A DNA stretch of 45,775 bases, from contig JAHECC010000011.1 of the NCBI GenBank assembly GCA_024641965.1, forward strand, positions 1 through 45,775, read 5' to 3'. The DNA is from Rubrivivax sp. (GTDB lineage: Bacteria; Pseudomonadota; Gammaproteobacteria; Burkholderiales; Burkholderiaceae_C). Under the pieces are notes generated by a model. It saw only the letters and a program-made list of their open reading frames with translations, made no database searches and was not told the DNA's origin. Positions 24,281 to 31,072 of this stretch are shown here, in pieces (the first letter of the stretch is position 1; each line of letters opens with the position of its first letter). The position numbers were made by a program, and so were the translations under genes.

Positions 24281-26020
24281 ATGAACCTGAGCAAGCGCGA
24301 GTTCCTGCAGGTGCTGGGTGCCGCATCGGTGGCCGGCATGGGCCTGGCACGGTACGAGAGCGCCGATGCGCAGACCGCCGAAGCCGGCCTGTACGACCTG
24401 CCGCCGCTGGGCAAGGGGCCGGGGCAGGTGTCGTTCCTGCACTTCACCGACTGCCATGCGCAGTTGAAACCGATCTACTTCCGCGAGCCCAGCGTCAACC
24501 TCGGCATCGGCGACATGCAGGGCCAATTGCCGCACCTGGTGGGCGAGCACCTGTTGAAAATGGCCGGCGTGCCCGCGGGCACGCCGATGGCGCACGCACT
24601 GACCTTCCTCGACTTCGAGCGCGCCGCGAAACGCTACGGCCATGTCGGCGGCTTTGCGCATATGGCCACGTTGGTCAAGCGCCTGAAGGCCAGCCGCCCC
24701 GGCGCGCTGCTGCTCGACGGCGGCGACACCTGGCAGGGCTCGGCCACCGCGCTATGGACAAACGCGCAGGACATGGTCGATGTCTGCAAGTTGCTGGGCG
24801 CAGACGTGATGACGGGCCACTGGGAATTCACCTACGGCATGGACCGGGTGAAGCAGATCATCGACGGCGACCTCAAGGGTCGCGTCGACTTCGTCGCGCA
24901 GAACGTCAAGACCAACGACTTCGGCGATCCGGTGTTCAAGCCCTATGTCATGCGCGAGATGAACGGCGTGCCGGTGGCCATTGTCGGGCAGGCCTTCCCG
25001 TACACGCCGATCGCCAACCCGCGCTACATGGTGGCCGACTGGACCTTCGGCATCCAGGACGACAACCTGCAGAAGGTGGTCGACGAAGCCCGCGCCAAGG
25101 GCGCGCAGGTGGTGGTGCTGTTGTCGCACAACGGCATGGACGTGGACCTGAAGGTGGCGGGTCGGGTGCGCGGCATCGACGCCATCTTCGGTGGCCATAC
25201 GCACGACGGCGTGCCGCTGGCGGTGCCGGTGAAGAACCCTGGCGGCACGACGCTGGTCACCAACGCCGGCAGCAACGGCAAGTTCCTCGGCGTGATGGAT
25301 TTCGACGTCAAGGGCGGCAAGGTGGCGAACCACCGCTACCGATTGCTGCCGGTGTTCAGCAACATGCTCGCGCCCGACCCGGAGATGGCCGCACTGATCA
25401 CGAAGGTACGCGCACCGTACGAGGCCAAGCTGGCCGACAAGCTCGCCGTCACCGACGGTCTGCTGTACCGGCGCGGCAATTTCAACGGCAGCTGGGACCA
25501 GCTGATCTGCGATGCGCTGATGGAGGTGCAGGGCGCGCAGATCGCCTTCTCTCCGGGCTTCCGCTGGGGCACCACGCTGTTGCCGGGCGACACCATCACC
25601 CGCGAGCTGATGATGGACCAGCTGGCGACGACCTACTCGTACGCCACGGTGACCGAGATGTCCGGCGCGACGATCAAGACGGTGCTCGAGGACGTTGCCG
25701 ACAACCTCTTCAACCCCGACCCGTATTACCAGCAGGGTGGCGACATGGTGCGCACCGGCGGCCTGAGCTATACCTGCGCCCCGGGCGAGACCATGGGCAA
25801 GCGCATCCAGGACATGCGGCTTGACGGCAAGCCGATCGAGGCCGACAAGGCCTACAAGGTCGCGGGCTGGGCGCCCGTGTCCGCCGAGGCCCGCAGCGCG
25901 GGCCACAAGATGGTTTGGGACGTCGTCGAACAATGGTTGAAGGCCCAGGGGCGGGTCTCGCCACGCCAACCCAACCTGCCCCGCCTGGTGGGCATGGAGG
26001 GTAACGCCGGGCTTGCATAG
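24281..26020 (+). CDS. soxB: SoxB, S-sulfosulfanyl-L-cysteine sulfohydrolase
   Basis: 579 residues of the 5'-nucleotidase/metallophosphoesterase family with two Mn ions. Metal-site motifs are FLHFTDCHAQLKP (about 46), LLDGGDTWQGS (about 145), TGHWEFTYG, LLSHNGMDVD and FGGHTHDG. It releases sulfate from the SoxY-bound sulfonate. The N-terminus SKREFLQVLGAASVAGMG is a Tat-type signal with KR in place of RR. A six-codon ORF (MSRYLT, 24264-24284) overlaps its start by ATGA. The ribosome site is weak. Confidence 0.96.
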   Translation: MNLSKREFLQVLGAASVAGMGLARYESADAQTAEAGLYDLPPLGKGPGQVSFLHFTDCHAQLKPIYFREPSVNLGIGDMQGQLPHLVGEHLLKMAGVPAGTPMAHALTFLDFERAAKRYGHVGGFAHMATLVKRLKASRPGALLLDGGDTWQGSATALWTNAQDMVDVCKLLGADVMTGHWEFTYGMDRVKQIIDGDLKGRVDFVAQNVKTNDFGDPVFKPYVMREMNGVPVAIVGQAFPYTPIANPRYMVADWTFGIQDDNLQKVVDEARAKGAQVVVLLSHNGMDVDLKVAGRVRGIDAIFGGHTHDGVPLAVPVKNPGGTTLVTNAGSNGKFLGVMDFDVKGGKVANHRYRLLPVFSNMLAPDPEMAALITKVRAPYEAKLADKLAVTDGLLYRRGNFNGSWDQLICDALMEVQGAQIAFSPGFRWGTTLLPGDTITRELMMDQLATTYSYATVTEMSGATIKTVLEDVADNLFNPDPYYQQGGDMVRTGGLSYTCAPGETMGKRIQDMRLDGKPIEADKAYKVAGWAPVSAEARSAGHKMVWDVVEQWLKAQGRVSPRQPNLPRLVGMEGNAGLA

Positions 26021-26046
26021 CCGCGGCACATCACCAAGGAGACCGT

Positions 26047-26463
26047 ATGAAATACCTTACCCGCCTGCTAGCTGTGGCTGCGCTGTCCTTTGCCGCACTG
26101 GGCGCATTCGCTCAGGACACCGCCGTTTATCACGTCAACGACGCCGACAGCCAGGCACTAGACGCCTTGCGCAACATGCGCAATCACCTCGACGTCGATC
26201 CTTCCGCCAAGCTCACGCTCGTCGCCCACTCCAAGGGCATCGACTTCCTGATGGTGGGCGCCAAGGACAGCAAGGGCACCGAGTACGCGCCGCTGGTTTC
26301 CGCGTTGCGCTCTTCGGGCGTCAGCTTCGAGATCTGCGAAATCACGATCAAGCGGCGCAAGCTGGACAAGACCGCCTTCATCCAGGAAGCGGACTTCACG
26401 CCCTCGGGTGTGGTACGCCTGACCAAGCTGCAGAAGCAAGGCTACTCGTACATCAAGCCTTGA
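26047..26463 (+). CDS. Exported DsrE-family protein next to soxB
   Basis: 138 residues with a clear signal peptide (YLTRLLAVAALSFAALGAFA). The mature part has the DsrE-like fold: VYHVNDADSQALDALRNMRNHLD, LVAHSKGIDFLMVGAKD, and a single cysteine C97 in FEICEITIKRRKL, where related proteins keep a conserved thiol. AAGGAG precedes the start and the gene lies 26 bases after soxB. It is likely periplasmic and could carry persulfide there, but no function is proven. It is distinct from the cytoplasmic dsrE at 4122. Confidence 0.9.
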   Translation: MKYLTRLLAVAALSFAALGAFAQDTAVYHVNDADSQALDALRNMRNHLDVDPSAKLTLVAHSKGIDFLMVGAKDSKGTEYAPLVSALRSSGVSFEICEITIKRRKLDKTAFIQEADFTPSGVVRLTKLQKQGYSYIKP

Positions 26464-26471
26464 CGCGCGCG

Positions 26472-26493
26472 GCAGGCGCCTTGTGGCGCCTGC
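26472..26493. other. Hairpin between convergent DsrE-like gene and fccB
   Basis: A perfect 9-bp inverted repeat GCAGGCGCC TTGT GGCGCCTGC occupies the 48-base gap between convergent genes. No T tract follows on either strand, so it is a possible transcription stop or 3' end stabiliser rather than a classical terminator. Confidence 0.5.
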
Positions 26494-26511
26494 ACCCCAA
26501 GGTTGCGGGCG

Positions 26512-27789
26512 TCACAACGCCAACGTGTCGGCCCAGATGTTGTCAGCCCAGCCGAGCGCGTAGCGGCCTTCGGTCTGGCTGGCTGCGGCTGACACGCCGC
26601 CCGAGCCCGGCACGGTCTTGAAGGTCTTGTCCTTGGCGTCGTACTGGTGCACCGAGGCCACGTGCATCGCATCACGCCCGGTGACGAAGCTGTAGCAGGT
26701 GTTCATCACCACCGGCGCGCTGTTCACCGCCTCGCCCTTGAGCAACTGGATGATGGCCGCGGCCGCGACCTTGGCCTGCTGGTTGGCCATGTGTCCCGAC
26801 TTCGGCATGGCCGGGCCGGGGAAGGTGGCGTCGCCGAGCACGTGCACGTTCGGCGCTGCGGTCGACTCCATCGTCAGCCAGTCCACGCCAGCCCAGCGGT
26901 CGTTCATGTTGAGCAGCCCGGCGCGGCGTGCCAGGTCACCGGCGCGCTGCGGCGGAATGACGTTGAACACGTCCGCCTTGACGTCCTCGAAATCCAGCTT
27001 TGCGACATTGCCCGACAGTTCCTTCAGCTCGGCATTCGGACGGTACTCGATGATGCCGGCGTAATGGTCCTTGAAGGCCTTCTCGAACAGCCCCTTCTTC
27101 GACGTGATATCGGGGTTGGCGTCAAGCACCAGCACCTTCGATCTCGGCTTGGCCACCTTCAGGTAGCTGGCCACCATGCAGGCGCGCTCGTAGGGCCCGG
27201 GCGGGCAACGGTAGGGCGACTTGGGGATGAACAGCGCGAACACACCGCCATCGGGCATGGCCACGATCTGCTGGCGCAGCGCCACGGTCTGCGGCCCGGC
27301 CTTCCAGCTGTGCAGCACGCGGCCGCTGGTCAGTGCCGCGTTGAGGCCGCCGATCGTATCGGTCATGAAGTCGATGCCGGGCGACAGCACCAGCCGGTCG
27401 TAGGACAGATCGCTGCCGTCCGCCAGGCGCAGCTTCTTGGCGGTCACGTCGATGGCGGTGGCTTCGCCGCGCACCAGCTTCACGCCCGCGGCCTTCAGGC
27501 CATCGTAGCTGCGCGTGATGTCGGCCATCTGCTTGTGGCCGCCGAGCACCAGGTTGCTGATCGGGCAGGACACGAAGTCGGCGTTGCGCTCGACCAGCGT
27601 GACGTCGACATTGCCGCCCCACAGCTTGAGATAGCGCGCGACGGTGGCGCCACCGTAGCCACCCCCGACCACGACCACACGGCCGATCGACGGCGTGGAA
27701 GACATGCCGGCACAACCGGCCAGCGAGGTGGCGGCCAGCGCGGCCCCGGCGCCGAGCAGCGTGCGACGTTGCATCATCGTGTTCTTCAT
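26512..27789 (-). CDS. fccB: Flavocytochrome c sulfide dehydrogenase, FAD subunit
   Basis: 425 residues from the ATG at 27789; the 917-aa ORF in the track runs back through fccA and beyond and is not real. The N-terminus has a Tat-like signal QRRTLLGAGAALAATSLAGC with a possible lipobox. The FAD motif is VVVVGGGYGGATVARYL. Conserved cysteine regions are VSCPISNLVLGG, YRCPPGPYERAC and MNTCYSFV. The active-site disulfide and flavin link of FCSD fit these. It oxidizes sulfide to sulfur or polysulfide in the periplasm and passes electrons to FccA, encoded just upstream. Confidence 0.94.
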   Translation of the reverse strand: MKNTMMQRRTLLGAGAALAATSLAGCAGMSSTPSIGRVVVVGGGYGGATVARYLKLWGGNVDVTLVERNADFVSCPISNLVLGGHKQMADITRSYDGLKAAGVKLVRGEATAIDVTAKKLRLADGSDLSYDRLVLSPGIDFMTDTIGGLNAALTSGRVLHSWKAGPQTVALRQQIVAMPDGGVFALFIPKSPYRCPPGPYERACMVASYLKVAKPRSKVLVLDANPDITSKKGLFEKAFKDHYAGIIEYRPNAELKELSGNVAKLDFEDVKADVFNVIPPQRAGDLARRAGLLNMNDRWAGVDWLTMESTAAPNVHVLGDATFPGPAMPKSGHMANQQAKVAAAAIIQLLKGEAVNSAPVVMNTCYSFVTGRDAMHVASVHQYDAKDKTFKTVPGSGGVSAAASQTEGRYALGWADNIWADTLAL

Positions 27790-27800
27790 GATTACCACCC

Positions 27801-28115
27801 TCACTTCTTCGCCGGTTGCGCGGCGAAGTACGCCGCCACCAGCTTGAGTTGTTCGTCGGTGTAGCCCTTGGAGATCTGATGCATGATCGTCGCCGGTTGC
27901 GTACCGCTCTTGTAGTCGGCGAGCATGGCGACGATTCTTTCGGCCGCCATGCCGGCCAGCGGCTTCATGTCGCCGCGCGCCTGCCCGTTGCTGCCGTGGC
28001 AGTTGGCGCAAGTTGCCGCGAGGTTTCGCGCCAGGTTCGGATCCTGGGCCTGCACCAAGGTCGACGCCCCGAGCAAGATGATGCATGCCGCAGCGCGGCG
28101 CAGGTGTGAAGGCAT
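27801..28115 (-). CDS. fccA: Flavocytochrome c sulfide dehydrogenase, monoheme cytochrome subunit
   Basis: 104 residues from the ATG at 28115, preceded by GGAGGGGGAA; the track start at 28208 adds 31 codons without a ribosome site. A signal peptide is present (RAAACIILLGASTLVQAQ), with one heme site CANCH (C36, C39, H40) and a probable Met ligand in DMKPLAGM. This is the short monoheme version, not the diheme FccA of Allochromatium. It lies 11 bases upstream of fccB. The 142-base divergent gap to the SoxH-like gene contains a small hairpin at 28181-28197 (CGAGCC/GGCTCG). Confidence 0.92.
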   Translation of the reverse strand: MPSHLRRAAACIILLGASTLVQAQDPNLARNLAATCANCHGSNGQARGDMKPLAGMAAERIVAMLADYKSGTQPATIMHQISKGYTDEQLKLVAAYFAAQPAKK

Positions 28116-28245
28116 GGGCTTCCCCCTCCGGAAGGTGTTTGATCTTGTTCGCATTGGACCCCAACGGCGCCCCGCACGCGAGCCTTTCGGGCTCGTGATT
28201 TTCCCCAAGACCCTGGCAACGCTGGCGCCGGTTTTGCATTGGGCG

Positions 28246-28251
28246 TAATAT
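28246..28251 (+). promoter_or_regulatory. -10-like element of a probable leaderless transcript
   Basis: TAATAT lies six bases before the ATG at 28258, which lacks any ribosome site. This spacing fits transcription starting at or next to the start codon. No convincing -35 is visible. Confidence 0.4.
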
Positions 28252-28257
28252 CAATGG

Positions 28258-29199
28258 ATGCTGATGTTCAAGCCATTGGGCACCTTGATTGCCTGCGTCG
28301 CGCTGCTTGGCACGACGGCCACCTGGGCGCAGAGGCCCCAGGCAGTGCAAGTGGCTCCGGGCGCGTACATGGTGCAGGGGCAGTCGGCACTGGGCTCCAG
28401 CGCGAACCGCAATTTCATCTCGAATGCCGCGTTCGTGGTCACGCCCGAGGGCGTACTGCTGGTCGATGCGCTCGGGTCGCCGGCGCTGGCGCGCGAGCTG
28501 CTCGCCGAGATCCGCCGCATCACGCCGGCGCCGCTGCGCTACGTGGTGGTGACGCACTATCACGCCGACCACATCTACGGGCTGCAGGTCTTCAAGGAGG
28601 CTGGCGCGACGATCATCGCGCATCGCGACGGCGCGCTGTACCTGAACTCCGAGACCGCGGCGCTGCGCCTCGAAGCCAGCCGCGAAGAACTGGCACCGGC
28701 GGTGGACGCCGACACCCGCCTCATCGCCGCCGACCGTTGGATCGACGCCCCGACGACGCTGCAGTTGGGGGGCATGGACTTCGTGCTGCAACCCGCCGGG
28801 CCGGCCCACACTGCCGAGGACCTGGTGGTGTGGGTACCGCAGCTGAAGCTGCTGCTGGCCGGCGACCTGGTTTTTCGCGGACGCATCCCTTTCGTCGGCC
28901 AGGCCGACAGCGGGCGCTGGATCACCGCATTGGACACGCTGCTGCGCTTCGATGCCCAGGTCATCGTCCCCGGCCATGGTCCGGTATCGAACAGCGCGCG
29001 CGCCGACCTGGAGATGACGCGCGACTACCTGGTGTTCCTGCGCAAGAGCATGGGCGAGGCAGCGCGCAACATGGACCCGTTCGAGGACGCGTATGCGCGC
29101 ACCGACTGGTCGCGCTTCGAACAGCTGCCGCTGTTTCGTGCGGCCAATCGCATCAACGCCTACAACACCTACCTGCTGATGGAGAAAGGCGGGCAATGA
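28258..29199 (+). CDS. Exported SoxH-like metallo-beta-lactamase-fold hydrolase
   Basis: 313 residues with a signal peptide (LIACVALLGTTATWAQ). The metal motif THYHADH (H100, H102, D104, H105) is followed by GPAHTAEDLVVW, AGDLVFRGRIPF and VPGHGPVS, all typical of the metallo-beta-lactamase fold with two metals. Related proteins occur as SoxH in sox clusters and as quinoprotein relay-associated hydrolases; the substrate is unknown. It heads a plus-strand group with ATGA overlap into the next gene. ATG at 28264 is an alternative start. Confidence 0.87.
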   Translation: MLMFKPLGTLIACVALLGTTATWAQRPQAVQVAPGAYMVQGQSALGSSANRNFISNAAFVVTPEGVLLVDALGSPALARELLAEIRRITPAPLRYVVVTHYHADHIYGLQVFKEAGATIIAHRDGALYLNSETAALRLEASREELAPAVDADTRLIAADRWIDAPTTLQLGGMDFVLQPAGPAHTAEDLVVWVPQLKLLLAGDLVFRGRIPFVGQADSGRWITALDTLLRFDAQVIVPGHGPVSNSARADLEMTRDYLVFLRKSMGEAARNMDPFEDAYARTDWSRFEQLPLFRAANRINAYNTYLLMEKGGQ

Positions 29200-29702
29200 G
29201 ACACCCCGATCGTCGCTCGATGCTGGCCGCGTTGGCCGCGATGACGCTGGGCCCAGGGTCCACACGCTCAGCGCTCGCCAGCCCCGCGGCCGCCGGTGAG
29301 GCGGTGCGCTGGCCGCAGGTCGGCCTGCTCGACGGCAAGCGTTGGGGTGCGGCGCAGGCCGAGGGCAAGGCGGTGGTGGCGGTATTCTGGTCCACCACCT
29401 GCCCGTTCTGCCGCCGCCACAACGCCCATGTCGAGAAGCTGCGGCTGGCCGCCGCCGGGCAGCCGCTCGAACTGATCACGATCGCGCGCGAAACCGACCC
29501 GCTGGTTGTTCAGCGCTATCTGCAGCGTCACGGCTGGGGCTTTCCCGTCACGCTGGATCAGGGGCCGATGTCCGCGGCCCTGTCCACGCGCAACATGATC
29601 CCGCTGACCGTGACGGTCGACCGGCAGGGCCGGCTCAAGCAGGTGATCCCCGGCGAGATGTTCGAAGAAGACATGCTCGATCTGTTGAAACTTGCTGCCT
29701 GA
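29196..29702 (+). CDS. Exported TlpA/SoxW-like thioredoxin
   Basis: 168 residues from the ATG at 29196 (ATGA overlap with the hydrolase). The N-terminus DRRSMLAALAAMTLGPG is a Tat- or Sec-type signal. The thioredoxin active site is FWSTTCPFCRRH (C69, C72), followed later by a cis-proline in NMIPLTVTVD. Periplasmic thioredoxins in sox clusters (SoxW, SoxS) keep SoxYZ or other thiols reduced, and a similar task is likely here. The much longer ORF in the track (28239..29702) is a frame artefact upstream. Confidence 0.87.
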   Translation: MRHPDRRSMLAALAAMTLGPGSTRSALASPAAAGEAVRWPQVGLLDGKRWGAAQAEGKAVVAVFWSTTCPFCRRHNAHVEKLRLAAAGQPLELITIARETDPLVVQRYLQRHGWGFPVTLDQGPMSAALSTRNMIPLTVTVDRQGRLKQVIPGEMFEEDMLDLLKLAA

Positions 29703-29718
29703 CCGAGGAGGTGCGCCC

Positions 29719-30228
29719 ATGAGGTTCCCGATGATCCTGTCCACGCTGGCACTGGCCTGGGTGGCAGGCGCAATGCCGGTACGGGCACAAGACAACACCG
29801 CCACCTACAGCCTGCGTTTCATGACACCGGAGACGGCGCTCAAGGCGGCGCAGGCCACGCTGGCCAGTTGTCGCGCGCAGGGCTTCCAGGTTGCGGTGGC
29901 GGTGGTTGATCGCAGCGGCTTGCCGCAGGTACTGCTGCGCGACCGCTTTGCCGGCCCGCACACGGTGGACATGGCACTCGACAAGGCCTGGACCGCAGCG
30001 ACCTTCCGCCGCAACACCGGGGATCTGGCGGCCGAGACCCAGGCCGGCCGGCCGATGAGCGGCATCCGCAGCCTGCCGCGTGTCATCGCCGCGGGCGGCG
30101 GCGTGCCGATCGACGCAGCCGGCACCTTGCTCGGTGCCATCGGCGTGTCAGGCGGACCCGGCGGCGAAGCCGACGAAAGCTGCGCCGCAGCCGGCATCAA
30201 GGCCGTGGCTGACGACCTGTCGTTCTAG
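29719..30228 (+). CDS. Exported GlcG/HbpS-family protein
   Basis: 169 residues from the ATG at 29719 with a strong GAGGAGGTG ribosome site. A signal peptide is present (ILSTLALAWVAGAMPVRAQ). The GlcG/HbpS domain is recognised by VAVAVVDRSGLPQVLLRD, LDKAWTAATFRRNT and the C-terminal GAIGVSGGPGGEADESCAAAGI. HbpS binds heme in Streptomyces; most bacterial members have no known role. Its place beside a small cytochrome c suggests a redox or heme-related function in sulfur oxidation. Confidence 0.88.
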   Translation: MRFPMILSTLALAWVAGAMPVRAQDNTATYSLRFMTPETALKAAQATLASCRAQGFQVAVAVVDRSGLPQVLLRDRFAGPHTVDMALDKAWTAATFRRNTGDLAAETQAGRPMSGIRSLPRVIAAGGGVPIDAAGTLLGAIGVSGGPGGEADESCAAAGIKAVADDLSF

Positions 30229-30237
30229 GTCCCGGCG

Positions 30238-30597
30238 ATGCCCATTCCTGCCTTCGCCTTCTTCATTGCGACGATGCTCGGCGGCACCGCCGCCGCGCAG
30301 ACACCGCAGATCTTCCGCGACGCCGACCTCGAACTCGGTGAAAAGCTGCTGCGCGACAATCGCTGTGCCGAATGTCATGCGCGCAAGGTGGGCGGAAACG
30401 GGGCGTCGATCTACCGCCCGCGCGGCAAGATCAACAGCCCCGGCGCGCTGCGTGGCATGGTCGATTTCTGCAGCACCGAACTCAACCTCGGCCTCTTTCC
30501 AGAGGAGGTCACAGCCGTGGCGGCGGTGCTGAACCGCGACCACTACCACTTCGGCGTGGGTGCCGCGCCTGCGGCCCGGCCCGCACCGGGCCGCTGA
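30238..30597 (+). CDS. Small exported cytochrome c
   Basis: 119 residues with a signal peptide (PAFAFFIATMLGGTAAAQ) and one heme site RCAECHARK (C43, C46, H47). The rest, including RPRGKINSPGALRGMVDFCSTELNLGLFPEEV, resembles small cytochromes or diheme-lost homologues of the SoxX/cytochrome c family in which a distal methionine (GMVDF) could be the sixth ligand. It lies 9 bases after the GlcG-like gene and was probably co-transcribed. The electron partner is unknown. Confidence 0.85.
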   Translation: MPIPAFAFFIATMLGGTAAAQTPQIFRDADLELGEKLLRDNRCAECHARKVGGNGASIYRPRGKINSPGALRGMVDFCSTELNLGLFPEEVTAVAAVLNRDHYHFGVGAAPAARPAPGR

Positions 30598-30642
30598 AGA
30601 TCGGCCTTGACCACGCCGAGAGCAATGCCGCAGCGTTGACCT

Positions 30643-30658
30643 TGCATATTCGCATGCA
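30643..30658. promoter_or_regulatory. Inverted repeat, candidate operator of the ArsR-type regulator
   Basis: TGCAT-ATTCGC-ATGCA is a perfect 5-bp inverted repeat with a 6-base spacer, 19 bases before the ATG at 30678. It contains ATTCG, and TTCGCAT also occurs in the fccA/SoxH-like gap at about 28153. A TTGACC at 30636 could be a -35. Confidence 0.45.
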
Positions 30659-30677
30659 GACAAGCCAGGAACACCGC

Positions 30678-31043
30678 ATGGACGAGGTCAACGAAGAATC
30701 CGACAAGGTGTTCTCCACCGCGGCCGAGCTGTTCTCGCTGCTGTCCACACCGATCCGCCTGAAGATCATCAGCTCGCTGTGCAACGGCGAGAAGAACGTG
30801 TCACAGCTGCTCGGCGACATCGAGACCACGCAACCGAACATGAGCCAGCACCTGTCCACGCTGTACCGCGCCGGTGTGCTCGGCAAGCGCCGAGATGCCA
30901 CGCAGATCTACTACCGCATCGAAAGCGAGCGCGCCGCGATGCTGTGCCGCGCGGTGTGCACCCAGATCGCGGTGGAGCTGGACCCCGACGCCGAGATCGC
31001 CACCGACGGGCGCCTGACACCGCGCGTCGCCGCCCGCCGCTGA
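30678..31043 (+). CDS. ArsR-family regulator with SqrR/BigR/SoxR-like cysteines
   Basis: 121 residues from the ATG at 30678 (MDEVNEESDK); an alternative ATG at 30654 would put the operator-like repeat inside the gene. The winged-helix DNA-binding part is LFSLLSTPIRLKIISSLCNGEKNVSQLL...PNMSQHLSTLYRAGVLGKRRD. Cysteines are at 35, 90 and 94 (SLCNGE, MLCRAVC). SqrR, BigR and related sensors use a cysteine in the second helix region and one in the last helix to form a polysulfide bridge, and this arrangement is compatible. It probably represses sox, fcc or the adjacent module. Confidence 0.85.
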   Translation: MDEVNEESDKVFSTAAELFSLLSTPIRLKIISSLCNGEKNVSQLLGDIETTQPNMSQHLSTLYRAGVLGKRRDATQIYYRIESERAAMLCRAVCTQIAVELDPDAEIATDGRLTPRVAARR

Positions 31044-31060
31044 CGAGCTGCGCCGGGCGC

Positions 31061-31066
31061 GACAAT
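31061..31066 (+). promoter_or_regulatory. -10-like element before dinB, probable leaderless start
   Basis: GACAAT lies six bases before the dinB ATG, with CGCGCC between and no ribosome site. This pattern recurs in Burkholderiales leaderless genes. Confidence 0.3.
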
Positions 31067-31072
31067 CGCGCC

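Noticed and set aside
27790-29265. Upstream extension of fccB in the 917-aa ORF
   Set aside because: The extension passes through fccA and the SoxH-like gene in the wrong frame. The real start at 27789 gives a normal signal peptide.
30372-31043. 223-aa version of the ArsR-type regulator
   Set aside because: The first 102 residues lie in another frame of the cytochrome gene. The ATG at 30678 gives a normal family length.
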